Shown: positions 43,116-54,480 of the stretch, piece after piece | How positions within the stretch are numbered: position 1 is the first letter of the stretch | How the letters are laid out: each line of letters opens with the position of its first letter | Assembly (NCBI GenBank): GCA_024663395.1 | Contig: JANFAH010000073.1 | Location: 62,001-126,000 of the forward strand | Direction: 5' to 3' | Length of the DNA: 64,000 bases | Source: Pisolithus tinctorius | Lineage: Eukaryota; Basidiomycota; Agaricomycetes; Boletales; Pisolithaceae | Program-made: the position numbers and the translations under genes | Notes under the pieces: generated by a model | The model's database searches: none | What the model was told of the DNA's origin: nothing | The model's input: only the letters and a program-made list of their open reading frames with translations

Positions 43116-44860
43116 CTATTCACACACTGCCCAGAGGTAGTGTCCCACAGCAGCTTCATCTTTGAGGGGGCACAAGTAATGGTACTGGTTTTGATTGTGA
43201 GCTGCTGTGTATGGTGTTTGTGATGGGACAATTGCCATGGGAATGGGATCCTTGCACATGGGTGTCAGAGCAGGATTAGCTGGAGGAACATATGGTTTTG
43301 TAGTGGTGGATGTTGGTGCAGGTGTAGAGGGCTCAGATGCCTGGTGAGTGGCACACAAACTTTGAATGCCAGGGGAAATGATTTCTCCTCAACAGTGGCT
43401 GCATGAGGATCAACTTGTGGAGGGTTGGCAGGACATGCCATGGGTCATGCTGTAATTTCAACCCTGTTGAAGTGCACTTTCTTTCCACAGGAAATGACTG
43501 CTCCCTTGTTACCTTTATCCACTTGGTAGGTAGCCCAAGCTTGAGCAACATATGCTTGGAAGTTGGGGTTGGCTAAGTCTGTGATGGGTTCATTGACATC
43601 TTGGATGGTGTTTAAGAAGGCAGAAGGTTGGATCTCCAACTGCATGTTGACTTCAGGATGAGCAACACAGAATAGATTAGCAGTGCCTTGTGCAGTTGTG
43701 TTGCACAGAGCAGCAGGAGTCGCAGTGTGGGTGCTGGCATGGTCTCTGTCAGCCATGACATGGTCAACAGCCTCTCTCAATGAGTTACATTCAGGGAACC
43801 ATGGGATTTGGCTTCTGTCCACAAGATAGAGACAGTTGCCTGTACCCCTTGTGATCTTACCAGCATGGATATAAACTTCAACAAGCATGCACATCCTTGT
43901 CCAGTGGTTGGGGTCTGTGTTGTTGCAGTGGGTGCTGCATCTGGAAGTTGTACTCTTGTTTAATGGCAGTGCCAGCAGGTGGCATTTGCAGCATGTAAGC
44001 TGGCAAGGCCACAGCAGACAACATCAGTAGCATGCTACAGAGAGCAGATCCTGTCAAGAGGAACTTGGCAGCTTTGACAACTTCTGTGAGCAGGTAAGGG
44101 TCATCTGGGTGGAGGTCAGTGTGGACAATGGAGAGTCGATGATGAATACAATCTGTGATGGCCCTCAGGAAGCCATTCAGGAACATGGAGTCCCATTCTG
44201 TCTCTGCAAGCTTTTAGTTTTAATGAGCAGGGCAGAAATCTTAGCAAATTTCCACTGGTATTCTCTGAGGTCATCCTGGTTTTGCATAGGCTTGGACTGA
44301 TATTCTTCAATGAGGTACTGCAAGTCTATGTGGCAGTAGTGGTCATCACCTTCACAACCAGGGTACAAACCCTTAACAGTGACTACAAAGGCATCCCAGT
44401 CATCAGTTGCAGGTGCAGCTTCTGGAAGTGTTTGCCAGACCTCAGCTTCTTCGAGGTCAGTGTAGTGGATTGCAGCTCTGATCTTACCATGGTCATCAAG
44501 AGCAGCGAGAGTACTGAGGAAGTCTATGTCTTCGAGGTAGCACAGAAGCTGCATGGGTGAATCTTTACTAAACTTAGGTGAGTTTTGTGTACCACAGAGC
44601 AGTATCTGAAACTGAGGATTAGCCATTGGTGGGTTAACCTGCAGTGGCAGTGCCAGGTTGGTAATGGGTGGAATGGGTATTGGTTGTGGGTGCAGAGTGG
44701 TTGGTATAGTGCACAAGCAGACTGGCAGAAGTGTTGGTGGGTTACAAATTGGCTGATGGGTGGTCTGTGACCAAGTGAGTGGTTGTGGCAGTGTGGCAGA
44801 TGGATCTGAGAGTCTGGGTATAGATTCAGAGGTGTCAAAGAGATGGGAAAATGAGGGCAT
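43116..44860 (-). pseudogene. gypsy-5 gag
   Basis: The ATG at 44860 starts MPSFSHLFDTSESIPRLSD. A gag-like core follows (LRYLEDIDFLSTL-type pattern; AAIHYTDLEEAEVWQTLPEA; LQYLIEEYQSKPMQNQDDLREYQWKFAKISALL), then IVHTDLHPDDPYLLTEVVKAAKFLLTG (44130-44050) and YIHAGKITRGTGNCLYL (43870-43820) in other frames. The knuckle before this last block is lost. Several frameshifts and TGA stops make it inactive. Confidence 0.75.
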
Positions 44861-45207
44861 CCATGATGATGAATCAGATGATGTGACAGGTGTTAAAGGA
44901 GATGGTGGGGTTTCAGGTCTTCAGGGAGTCAAGTGGATAAAGCCACCAGGAAAATCAGGGGCAGTGAGATCTAGGTGATCTGGCACGATGGATATCCAAT
45001 CTGCTGAAATATCAGGAGGAGTGATCATGGGTAGTACCCACAGAATGTCAGCAGGTAATTGTGCATGATCTGGTGTTATGGGTGAAACAGGGCAGAAGAG
45101 GTTGGAGTCTTCTGACAGGTTGAGGTTGTGAAAGTGCAGGCATAAATTTTCTAGTTCAGTGTGTTTGGCAGTGCACCTGAGTGACCTTCTGGAAGTGACA
45201 GCAGAAT

Positions 45208-45225
45208 CCCTTGCAGTGGGCTCCA
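45208..45225 (-). other. gypsy-5 primer-binding site (tRNA type)
   Basis: TGGAGCCCACTGCAAGGG lies two bases after the LTR end. It equals the gypsy-4 site except for CpG-type changes. Confidence 0.78.
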
Positions 45226-45227
45226 GT

Positions 45228-45910
45228 TGTAGGAAAAGTCCAAGTAGCTGTATAATACGAGCTAGATGGCTTAGATAACAACAATAAAAATGAAGGGAAC
45301 AAATAGCTTGTCCCAAGGGATTCTGGACTGCCAAGACTAGAAGGTGAGACCCAGTGCTTTGTAGTGGTAGTGATTCATGATGTGCACAGCATGGTCCATG
45401 GGATAGTACTGGTGATGCGAGCAGTGCAGGCAGTATACATAGTTCACACATGGCAGTATGCGAGACATGTGGTGTAGATGAAGTGAAAAAGAAACTCATA
45501 GTGACCTTCCGAGTGCCAAAAGGTATCATTCTGTACCTAAGTACAGGGCTTTATAGTCCAGGCAAACCTGGAACCTAAGTAAGACAGAGTATGAGTGAGG
45601 GAAAACCACATGACAGTGCATACACACAAGACAGGACAGGCCAGAACAGAGGCTGAGGGTATACTACTAACAAAAAGGGGAACAGAGACCATGTTAAAAG
45701 AAAGAGTCCCAAGGAAGGGGAAGCAGCCAAAGCACAGTGGCCATGGGTATAGCATTGTGCCAGAGGGAGCAAGGGCATGGGAAGGTAGCAAGGTAGGCAG
45801 TAAGACTGCACATGAATGGTGGTGGATGTGAGTGGTCCAGGAATGTAATGATAGTCACAGAATGGTTGATGATAGGGGTTTATGCACCCAAGAAATGTGG
45901 ATTCCTTACA
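45228..45910 (-). repeat. gypsy-5 5' LTR
   Basis: A 683-bp inverted copy of 16261-16944. On the element strand it starts TGTAAGGAATCC and ends CCTACA. A TATAAAG box is present near 45556-45550. Confidence 0.88.
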
Positions 45911-46358
45911 GCAGTCAAGTCAGATTGCTGGCTTGGCATCTCTGGAACAGCACATGATGGACAAGCACCAACAAGCAATGACCCATGCAGCAAGGCCACC
46001 ATCATCTAAAGTCTGCAAAATTGCATGTACTTTTAGTGTTCACAACCTGCAATCAATGCAAGATAGTCAGGGCTTACCAGGTATGAGAAATCAGTGTCAA
46101 GATGGCTTGTTGTTGCTGATTAGCTGCTACATCAATCAGTGAATCAGGTGGAGGTAGCTGTGTCTACTGATTGCAATGGATATGCAGGGAAGAAAACTCC
46201 TGCTAGGCCCAAACTGTGTGACAAGGTCCAAAGTGTCCGATCAATGATGAGGAAGGCCCAAGTGTGAAACAAGGAATTCAAGGAAAATGGAAAGCAACAA
46301 TTGAGCTTGAGAAGGATCTGCCAGTGCCATGGTATGTCTTATGGCTGCAAATACTTAT
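45911..46358 (+). pseudogene. DUF6532-like gene, 5' part (split by gypsy-6)
   Basis: Pieces of protein-like sequence (SQIAGLASLEQHMMDKHQQAM, then KKTPARPKLCDKVQSV and QLSLRRICQCHGMSYG) occur with intron-like signals. The piece ends exactly at the CTTAT duplication, and the same gene appears to continue at 52970. Identification rests on the downstream part. Confidence 0.4.
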
Positions 46359-46693
46359 TGTTACGTTTTTCCCCTAACTTTTCCTCTTTACCGACATGTG
46401 TCGTCATTGTTCAACCAATGGCATAGTTACCTCGTTACATGCGGACACCTCATGGTCCGTTTCTGTATAGTATTTAGACTGCCGGCTCAAGTCCTGGAAA
46501 CCCAGACTTGAGCTGCTCAATTATATGCAGCGTTCTCAGAACTTCGCCCTCAGTGTCCCTTACCTGGACCACTCTTACTGGTGTAGCCCAAAATCCTCTG
46601 TCGTTTACAGAGGTTACTGCAGCCGTTGCTCAGTAGAAACCTTAGTCTGCAGTTCGAGCTCTCCCTACATCTTGACTTCGGTCGAGCGTAACA
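46359..46693 (+). repeat. gypsy-6 5' LTR
   Basis: 335 bp. It carries a TATAGTA box (46466-46472). An inverted repeat, GCTCAAGTC (46485-46493) and GACTTGAGC (46505-46513), surrounds the predicted mRNA start. Confidence 0.95.
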
Positions 46694-46695
46694 AA

Positions 46696-46706
46696 AGCTC
46701 AAGTCT
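46696..46706 (+). other. gypsy-6 primer-binding site, self-priming type
   Basis: AGCTCAAGTCT lies two bases after the LTR. It is perfectly complementary to AGACTTGAGCT (46504-46514), about 32-38 bp downstream of the TATA box. No TGG tRNA-type start is present. Confidence 0.75.
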
Positions 46707-46780
46707 ACAGCCTTTGGCTGAAACGGTCACTGCTTTAGTGCACCACCACGAACCCCCGAAACAACCAACATTGGGCACCA

Positions 46781-47893
46781 TTGCAACCCACTCGCGAAGA
46801 ATTGTCATCTGACGAGGAACAGGAGAGCACTGTCACAGACACCTCCTCCAATGAACCCGAACAACCGGATAGAGGCTTTACCTCTGGAATCCTCTCAAAC
46901 CTTTTCACTCAATCCCTCGCTTCACTCGGTACTCCAATCCCACCTGTACCCGCCACACTTCCTACACCCCCGACCCCACCACAGAATACGATGTCTGGTT
47001 CATCGTCGAAGGGAATGACTGCTGCCACAGGAGTCAAACCCACTGAATTAAAGATTGGTGCTCCCTCTGATTTTGACGGAGACCAGAAGAATGCCATGAG
47101 TTGGCTGTACTCAGTACAGACCTACCTCTTGGTTAATGAAGAACTATATGACACTGACACCAAAAAGGTTGTCTACGCCCTGTCATACATGAAGAAAGGT
47201 GTCACCTGTTCCTGGGCCGCCACCTTCCAGAAGGTATCTCTGGAGAAGACCCCCCCGAGCTTCGGCAGCTTTGCCGATTTTACCAAACACTTCAAAGAAT
47301 CCTTCACCTCCACCAACACTGCTGGTACTGCAATCACCAAACTGCGTACCCTGAAACAAAAAGAATCGGTCGAGCAATACATCACCGATTTCTGAACTGC
47401 CGCCACTGACTCTACCATCACGGAAGACGTCGCCTTGATCGAATTCTTCTCACAAGGACTCAAACCTTTCATCGCGAACCGAATCCACATGATGGAGACC
47501 ACCCCCACTAAGATCGAAGGGTGGTACACCCAAGCGCAGAAGTTTGATGCCAAGTGGAGAAAGGTCAATGAAATCTCGGGAAGAAAAGAAAAGAAAACGT
47601 TCCACCCTAGGAACAATTTTGCTGAAGAAAAAGATCCAAACACTATGGACGTGGATGGAGTGAGACTCTCCAAGGAAGAACGAGACCGTCACATCAAAGA
47701 AGGAAGATGTTTCGGTTGCGGAAACAAAGGACACCTCTCCCGAGAGTGTCCAGACAAAGGGAAGACTCCCCAAAAGAAAGTCAAGAAAATCTGCAAAATT
47801 GTAGAGGTAGAGGAAAGCGACAACGAAGAGAAAGTCGCTGGCCCATCCATCGCTCTGGTAAACATCGCTAGGGCTCTTGGAAAGGATTTTTGA
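46781..47893 (+). pseudogene. gag: gypsy-6 gag
   Basis: The open frame covers 370 codons with one TGA (47393-47395) at an expected Arg (ITDF*TAA). The first ATG in frame is at 46990 (MSGSSSKGMTAATG); the true start is unclear. Capsid-like region: IGAPSDFDGDQKNAMSWLYSVQTYLLVNE, ATFQKVSLEK, FTKHFKESFTSTNTAGTA and LRTLKQKESVEQYITDF. One CCHC knuckle reads CFGCGNKGHLSRECP (47710-47754). Confidence 0.9.
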
Positions 47894-50800
47894 AAGGGAA
47901 CTCTGCGTTGATGCCAGATGTTCCCCAAACTAAGGACAGTCTAGTTTCTGTTGCACCTGTACTTGTAACGTCTACACCGGAACGTACTATGCAGATCCCC
48001 ATTTCCCTCTACACATCAGAAACTACCCTGAAAGTCGTCAACACTACTGCTCTGGTTGACTCCGGAGCAGAAATTTCTTGCATCGACTGGGGTTTTGTGC
48101 AAAGGCACCGAATCCCCACTCAGCGCCTCGCTGAACCCATCCTCACCAAAAACGCTGATGGAACCCAGAACTCAAAGGGAAGAATATTGTTTTCCGCCAC
48201 TCTCTACTTCAAGATTAAAGGACTCGTCCACCAGTCCTTTTTCCATGTCATCAACTGTGGAACGGAAAACATTATTCTAGGTCTCCCCTGGCTTCAGGAA
48301 AACAATCCTGTCATGGACTGGAGGATGGGCACGCTCTCTATCGACAAGAAAACCGATAGATCAAAGGAGTTAAGACGCAACATCTCTTCTGTTGCCATCG
48401 AAGAACCAATTGTGAACCTTGTGTCCCCTACTGAAAAGAAAGGGATAAACAAATTCATGGACTATGAAGAACCAGAAGACGAAACCATCCGAGCACACTT
48501 CGTGATGTCAGTTGGAAAACTTGTTGAAGAAGCCAAGAAAATTAATCCCAACAATAGTCTTCTTCAAAAGATCACCACAGCTACAGAGCTAGCCCAAGAA
48601 GAACACAAGAAGAAACCGAAAGCTGTCCTTCCTGAAGACTACAAAGACTTCACCTCAGTCTTCGAAAAACCCTCTGATGGAGTTTTACCTCCATCACAAC
48701 CATATGACCATGCCATAAACCTTGTGGAGGACTTTGTTCCCAAGGTGGCTAAAGCGTATCCGCTCTCTCCCTCTGAACGAGAGTCTGCGGAGAAATTCAT
48801 TGAAGAAAACCTTTGAGAGGGAAAGATCCGCCCCTCAAAGTCCCCCCAAGCCGCCCCTTTCTTCTTCATAGCAAAGAAAGATGGCTCCTTACGCCCTTGC
48901 CAAGACTACAGATACCTAAACAAGAATACGGTGAAGGATGCATATCCCCTCCCCCTCATTTCAGACCTCATAGACAAGTTGAAAGGAGCCTCTATCTTTA
49001 CAAAGATGGACGTCAGGTCTGGCTATAACAATGTTCGGATCAAGGAAGGAGACCAGTGGAAAGCCACGTTCATCACACACAAAGGTCTCTTTGAACCAAC
49101 TGTTATGTTCTTCGGTCTGTGCAATTCCCCCGCCACCTTCCAGCGATTCATGAATGACTCCTTCCGAGACATGATTGCTGAAGGATGGCTGGTCATCTAC
49201 ATGGATGACCTCCTCATCTTTTCAAACAACCCCGAAGAACATAAATGAAGAACTCGTCGCATTCTCAAACGAATGAGGGAACTCTCCCTTCCCTTAAAAT
49301 TGGAAAAATGTCATTTTGATCTGACTGAGGTCGAATACCTCGGGATAATCATCAAGGAAAACACCGTCGCCATGGACCCCGTCAAAGTCCAGGGCATTGC
49401 CGACTGGCCTGTCCCGAAGAAGGTCAAGGATGTGTGATCCTTCTTAGGATTCGCAAACTTTTACAGAAGATTCATCCCTTACTACTCGGACATCGCACGA
49501 CCACTCATTGACCTCACCAAGAAAATGGTTGACTGGAGCTGGTCAAAAAGGTGTCAGGACGCCTTTGAGCTCCTCAAAAGAATCTTCATGGCACAGCCGA
49601 CCCTTCGAATGCCTGATACCTCTCGGCCATTCGCAATCACTACAGATGCATCCAAGTATGCAACAGGAGGAATCCTCCTGCAAGAAGATTCGAACAGACA
49701 GTGGCAACCTTGTGCCTTTCTATCCCAATCGTTAACCCTGCAGAACAAAATTACGACATATATGACAGAGAACTGCTTGGGGTTATTCGAGCATTGAAAT
49801 CTTGGAGACATTATCTCCATGGATCCCTGTTCCCGGTTAAGGTCTTCACAGACCATAAAAACCTGACATACTTCAAAGCACCCCAAAATTTAAATCATCG
49901 ACAAACCCGATGGCTCCTCGACCTTGCAGACTTCGACCTGCAACTAGAGCATGTCCCTGGAAAGGAACTGGCCGCACCCGATGCACTCTCCCGCCGACCT
50001 GACCATATCCCTGATGATGACAAAGATAACAAAGGAGTTACCCTCCTTCCACAGACCTTGTTCATCAATCTTATTGACACCAACCTCACTCAGAAAGTCA
50101 CGTTATCCTCCATGAAAGACCCCGTGGTCCAAATGGCACTTCGTGCCATTGAAAACGTCGACATGCCACTCCCATTTAAATCCCATCTCTCTGATTGGAG
50201 GTTTGACAGCGGAGTGCTACTTTACAAAGACCGGGTGTATATCCCCAACGACCCTACCCTCTGACAGACCATTGTGTCCAACCATCATGACCACCCCTCC
50301 GCTGGCCATCCCGGTGTCCTGAAAACCTGACAACTTGTTTCTTCCGAGTTTTGGTGGCCTGGACTCGCGTCCTTTGTCCGAAAATACGTAGAAGGCTGTG
50401 CTGTGTGCCAGCAAAATAAAGTCAATACTCACCCCACGACACCACCCCTTACGCCTATTGCCTCCACCTCGACCCATCCCTTCCAACAGGTCTCTTGTGA
50501 TCTGGTCACCAACTTACCCGTGTCTAACGGTTATGATTCCCTTTTGGTCGTGGTAGACCATGGGCTTACAAAGGGGGTAATTTTATCACCCACCAAGAAA
50601 ACCGCCTCCACTGCCGACATTGCAGCACTGTTTTTCAAGAAAGTCTACTCCTGTTTCAGGTTATACAATAAGATTATATCAGATCGAGGACCTCAGTTCG
50701 CCTCTGCCTTTGCAAAGAACTCGCTTCCTTTTGGGATACTCCCTTGCCCTATCAACGGCATATCACCCACAGACCGACGGAGAAACTGAACGCGGTAAAC

Positions 50801-51552
50801 CAAGAAGTGGAGACCTATCTCCGCATCTTTTGCCAGAACGACCCCACCTCATGGGTGAACAACCTACCAATGGCCGAATTCGCGCACAACCATCGCCCAC
50901 ACTCCATCACTCATCAATCCCCGTTCTACCTCATGTATGGATATGAACCGAAACCCCTTCCATCCCTGATCTCGGAAACCCACCTTCCTGCTGCTGAATC
51001 TAGACTTGAAGAACTCCAAAAAGCTAGAGAGGAAGCCCTCGCGGCCCATGATCTTGCCAGAAAAATGATGAAAGACCACTCGTCACGACCCTTCACCCCA
51101 TTCCAAAAAGGTGATAAGGTTTGGCTAGAAGCACAAAATTTGAAATGCTCCTATGAAAATAGGAAACTTGCACCAAAACGAGAAGGACCCTTCACTATCT
51201 CTGACGTCCTATCTCCGATTACATATCGCCTCACGATCCCCGCATGATGGAAGATCCATAACGTCTTCCATGCTTCTCTCTTATCACCCTATCGCGAAAA
51301 TGATGTTCACAGACCAAACTTCCTGGCTCTGCCACCTGACCTTATCAACGAGGAAGAAGAATATGAAGTTGAGGTGATAGTCGGCCATAAAAGGTCTGGC
51401 CGCGGATACGCCTTCTTAATCAAATGGAAGGGTTACCCTTCTTCTGAAAACTCATGGCAAAAAGAGTCACACCTTGAACATGCGGATGATACACTCTCTG
51501 CCTATAAGAAACGGTTCCCCAAAGACTTTCCCCCTCAGAAACAACCCACTTG
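47890..51552 (+). pseudogene. pol: gypsy-6 pol: PR-RT-RH-IN-chromodomain
   Basis: Protease VDSGAEISCID (48055); RT with [22 protein letters not shown] and YMDD (49198-49209); RNase H (TTDASKYATGG, DHKNLTYF); integrase with the CAVCQQNK zinc part (50401-50425), SCDLVTNLP, ISDRGPQFAS and a shifted GETER segment (50780). A C-terminal chromodomain (YEVEVIVGHKRSGRGYAFLIKWKGYPSSENSW, about 51361-51455) follows. TGA stops at 48814, 49246, 49435, 50262, 50328 and 51245 all sit where Arg is expected. Single-base indels near 49735 and 50700-50795 lie in or beside base runs. Pol overlaps the gag stop by 4 bp. Confidence 0.93.
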
Positions 51553-51589
51553 ATGCTCCACTCGTACCATCAGAAACATCACTCTCGAA

Positions 51590-52520
51590 ATGCCCCCTCG
51601 TCGCTACACTTACCCTCGTGAACCCTCTCGCTGTCACACTCCATTTGCCCGATGCCAGCATCAGCCCACCAGCGATCAAATGATCGCTTTGTATCGACTC
51701 TTTGTTGCTGATCCCGCTGTCATCAGCACTGTTTACCATGAGGTGGACAAGGACTCCCCACTGGACCTCGTGTATCATGCTACGATCCAAGCCCTTCGGC
51801 TTGAGGAACTTCCCCGCTATGTTAACCACCAGAACCCCCTTCTATCCCCCCACTCGCACCATCCTGAATGAAATTGCCGTCCAACAGGTTCCCCTTTTAC
51901 TCAAACTGTTTGATGTCCTAGGAGGCACAGACCTCATCTACAACATCCGGCAGTATCCTACATTGATCGCCCCCCCTCCTCCTGGATCCAGAAGGCCCTC
52001 GACTGCAACCCTCCCTCCGGCCTCCTCCGTGTCATCCTCCCCCCCGGCGTTGTCGCTGTCATCATCCTCCCATTCCTCTCGCTCTCTCCGAAGAGCCGAT
52101 AGACCTCGTGCCTGCTGTTTGTCAGGTTCCAACCCTCATCCCTGCGAGTCCCATAGTTCCCCGTCTGAAGTAGACCCTGAGACTGCCTTTGGCATCTCCC
52201 GTGCAGAACTCGACTACACGTTAAACATTGTCGAAACCCTCGCACAGTTGCTGCCGACTCCTGTGCTGAATGCCATGACAGAGTTCAATAGACCTCTTAC
52301 TCCGTCCGATCCACGCTATCGTCAAGCGTGTTACATCTGCCGCTGCCTTGGCCATATCTGTGTCAATTGTGGACTGTATGAATGTCCCCTTTGCCACGCC
52401 ACTCATCCTGGGCATGCTCAAGCCCAGTGTCCCTCTATACGCCCTCATTGTCCTTTACAGGACAGAATAGCTACCCCCACCCTGGTAGATGATCCGTACC
52501 CTCGTTGGGAGCGAGGATAA
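51590..52520 (+). pseudogene. gypsy-6 third ORF with two zinc knuckles
   Basis: The frame starts MPPRRYTYPREPSRCHTPFARC and shifts once at a CCCCC run near 51840-51860, then stays open to 52520, about 310 residues in all. The N-terminal half is helical (MIALYRLFVADPAVISTVYHEVD; ILNEIAVQQVPLLLKLFDVLGG), followed by a Ser/Pro-rich linker. The C-terminus has a CCHC knuckle, CYICRCLGHICVNC (52330-52371), and a second cluster, CPLCHATHPGHAQAQC (spacing C-x2-C-x6-H-x4-C). It lies between pol and the 3' LTR on the pol strand. No function is known to me; RNA binding is inferred from the knuckles. Confidence 0.75.
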
Positions 52521-52620
52521 TGACTTGTACGACAATGATTTTGATTTTGACGACTCCGCCATCAGTAACATGACCAGAGAACCTTATGGAGAGTAGTTGA
52601 AGTCGGGGACTTCAACGCTT

Positions 52621-52633
52621 AGAAAGGGGGTAA
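52621..52633 (+). other. gypsy-6 polypurine tract
   Basis: AGAAAGGGGGTAA directly before the 3' LTR. Confidence 0.8.
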
Positions 52634-52969
52634 TGTTACATTTTGCCCCTAACTTTTTCCTCTTTACCGACATGTGTTGTCATTGTTCAACCAATGGCAT
52701 AGTTACCTCATTACATGCGGACACCTCATGGTCCATTTCTGTATAGTATTTAGACTGCCGGCTCAAGTCCTGGAAACCCAGACTTGAGCTGCTCAATTAT
52801 ACGCAGCATTCTCAGAACTTCGCCCTCAGTGTCCCTTACCTGGACCACTCTTACCGGCGTAGCCCAAAATCCTCTGTCATTTACAGAGGTTACTGCAGCC
52901 ATTGCTCAGTAGAAACCTTAGTCTGCAGTTCGAGCTCTCCCTATGTCTTGACTTCGGTCGAGCGTAACA
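52634..52969 (+). repeat. gypsy-6 3' LTR
   Basis: 336 bp. It differs from the 5' LTR by about a dozen CpG-type transitions, one transversion and one one-base indel. Confidence 0.95.
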
Positions 52970-54480
52970 CTTATCAACACTAACACTTCTTGTTTCAACA
53001 CAGGTTAAACAAAAGGGCAAAACCTTACAAGCCATCCAGCCTTGGACCACATCACTCAGTATCCAGGTCCAGTAGTCAGCTTCCAAGGGAACAGACACTG
53101 AACAGTCATTCTCAAACACCAAGCTCAAGGTCAGTTTCATTGGCCAGTCAAGAAACGTTGCATTCTCTTGCACCCTCTTTTTCTCAACTCCATTCAGCAC
53201 CAGCTTCTAAGCCTCAATGTCATTGTGCGACCTCTGACTCTGTGAACATGCCCATCAATGATTATGGGGTTTCCATGAGGAAGATGAATCCATCAAACAA
53301 GACTTTGCTTTCCAGCAAGAGAGGACAATGTTGAACAGCAAGGTAATATACATTGCCTAGTTGATTGACTCATCAGTCATACTAATCACCATACCATAGA
53401 TGCTACTTCAAGTCACCTATGGTTCTGACCATGAATCTGACATCAAGCCAATTATACCCTGCATGTCCAGCAAGTCCAACACAAAGTTACCTATGGAAAT
53501 TACCCCTCAGTTCCTGGATGAATTTATACTGACACTCCTTGCATATTGTAGCACCATTCCAAACCCATGGTATCTTCCACACTGACTCCAGGATATTATT
53601 GCCAACTTGTGGCCAGTTGTGTTCCCCAAGATACCTTACAATGAACAGTCATATGGTTCGGGAACACCTGTTTTTCATGGCAAGTGTTTTGTGACATCTA
53701 CTCACTTGTACTCACAACTGACATTTAAATTGGTATGTAGGCTTGCCAATGTATCTACAACTGGCACAGCACATTTGTGCTGACAGCAGATAGAGTCACA
53801 GCAGCATGGTTTGACTCAGATGAATTCTTGGATGATAAAAGCCATGCAGCATAGGCTAATTGGGCAACTGATGAGGGCCTTGGGTTTCCCTTTGTCTTCA
53901 AGTATTTGAATTCACATGAAGTATGCTTCCCACTGCTGTCTTTTTGTAGACCGACGATAACATCTTCTACAGAAGGGTGTTGGGGCTTTCTGTGCACCAT
54001 TGGTGCTCCAAACCCTAGTGTGTCATTATGCCAAGACTGCCAATGCAGTTTCATGTCCACAGATCTTGAATACTTATCCACATGGTGCACTTACTTTGGC
54101 TACCACTGCTGTCAGTCTTCACCTTGTCTCAGGCACTTGAACATATTGATGGTCGATGTATGCAGGTTGAGCATGTGATCTCAATGTGGACTGGGCTTGG
54201 TCATTGTACTGAAGAAAGCAAAAGGGTGGCTGGTCATTTTTCTGGTAGCCCTGATGGCCAGTGGGGTGCCAGCAGTGCCTCACATGCCACAGTTGATTGA
54301 AATGCTGAAAAGCACTGCTTGGAGGAAATTGAAGATGGTGCCCTTGAGTTTACAAAGTTTGGAAAGTGATTCAAGATGTACCTTCTGGTATTAAGGATGC
54401 CTGTGGCATCCATCATGGACTGTGACTCAGACAATGACAGTGTTTCTTCTGGCAGTGTCACTGCACACAACATAGAGAGA
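52970..54480 (+). pseudogene. DUF6532-like gene, 3' part
   Basis: After an intron-like 3' end (ttgtttcaacacag near 53005), pieces read VKQKGKTLQAIQPW, then LQDIIANLWPVVFPKIPYNEQSYGSG (53590-53665) and, in other frames, FVLTADRVTAAWFDSDEFLDDKSHAA, TDDNIFYRRG, GAFCAPLVLQTLVCHYAKTANAVS, YPHGALTLATTAV and ALEHIDGRCMQVEHVISMWTG. This order fits the DUF6532 domain common in mushroom genomes; its biochemical role is not known. Frames are broken by stops and probable introns. Confidence 0.55.

Larger units (their letters stand above)
43108..45910 (-). mobile_element. gypsy-5: 5' LTR, primer site and gag only
   Basis: A complete 5' LTR (45910-45228) is followed by a tRNA-type primer site and a gag remnant. 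The coding region stops at about 43116, where another LTR-like start (TGTAGGGG at 43107, - strand) begins. Pol is missing, so the element is truncated. Confidence 0.75.
46359..52969 (+). mobile_element. gypsy-6: complete chromodomain gypsy element with a third ORF
   Basis: The LTRs are 46359-46693 and 52634-52969, with TGTTAC...GTAACA ends and CTTAT duplications at 46354-46358 and 52970-52974. It holds gag, pol ending in a chromodomain, and an extra sense-strand ORF (51590-52520). Nearly all LTR differences are CpG transitions, and seven in-frame stops are TGA at expected CGA codons. It is therefore intact in structure but inactive. Confidence 0.95.
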
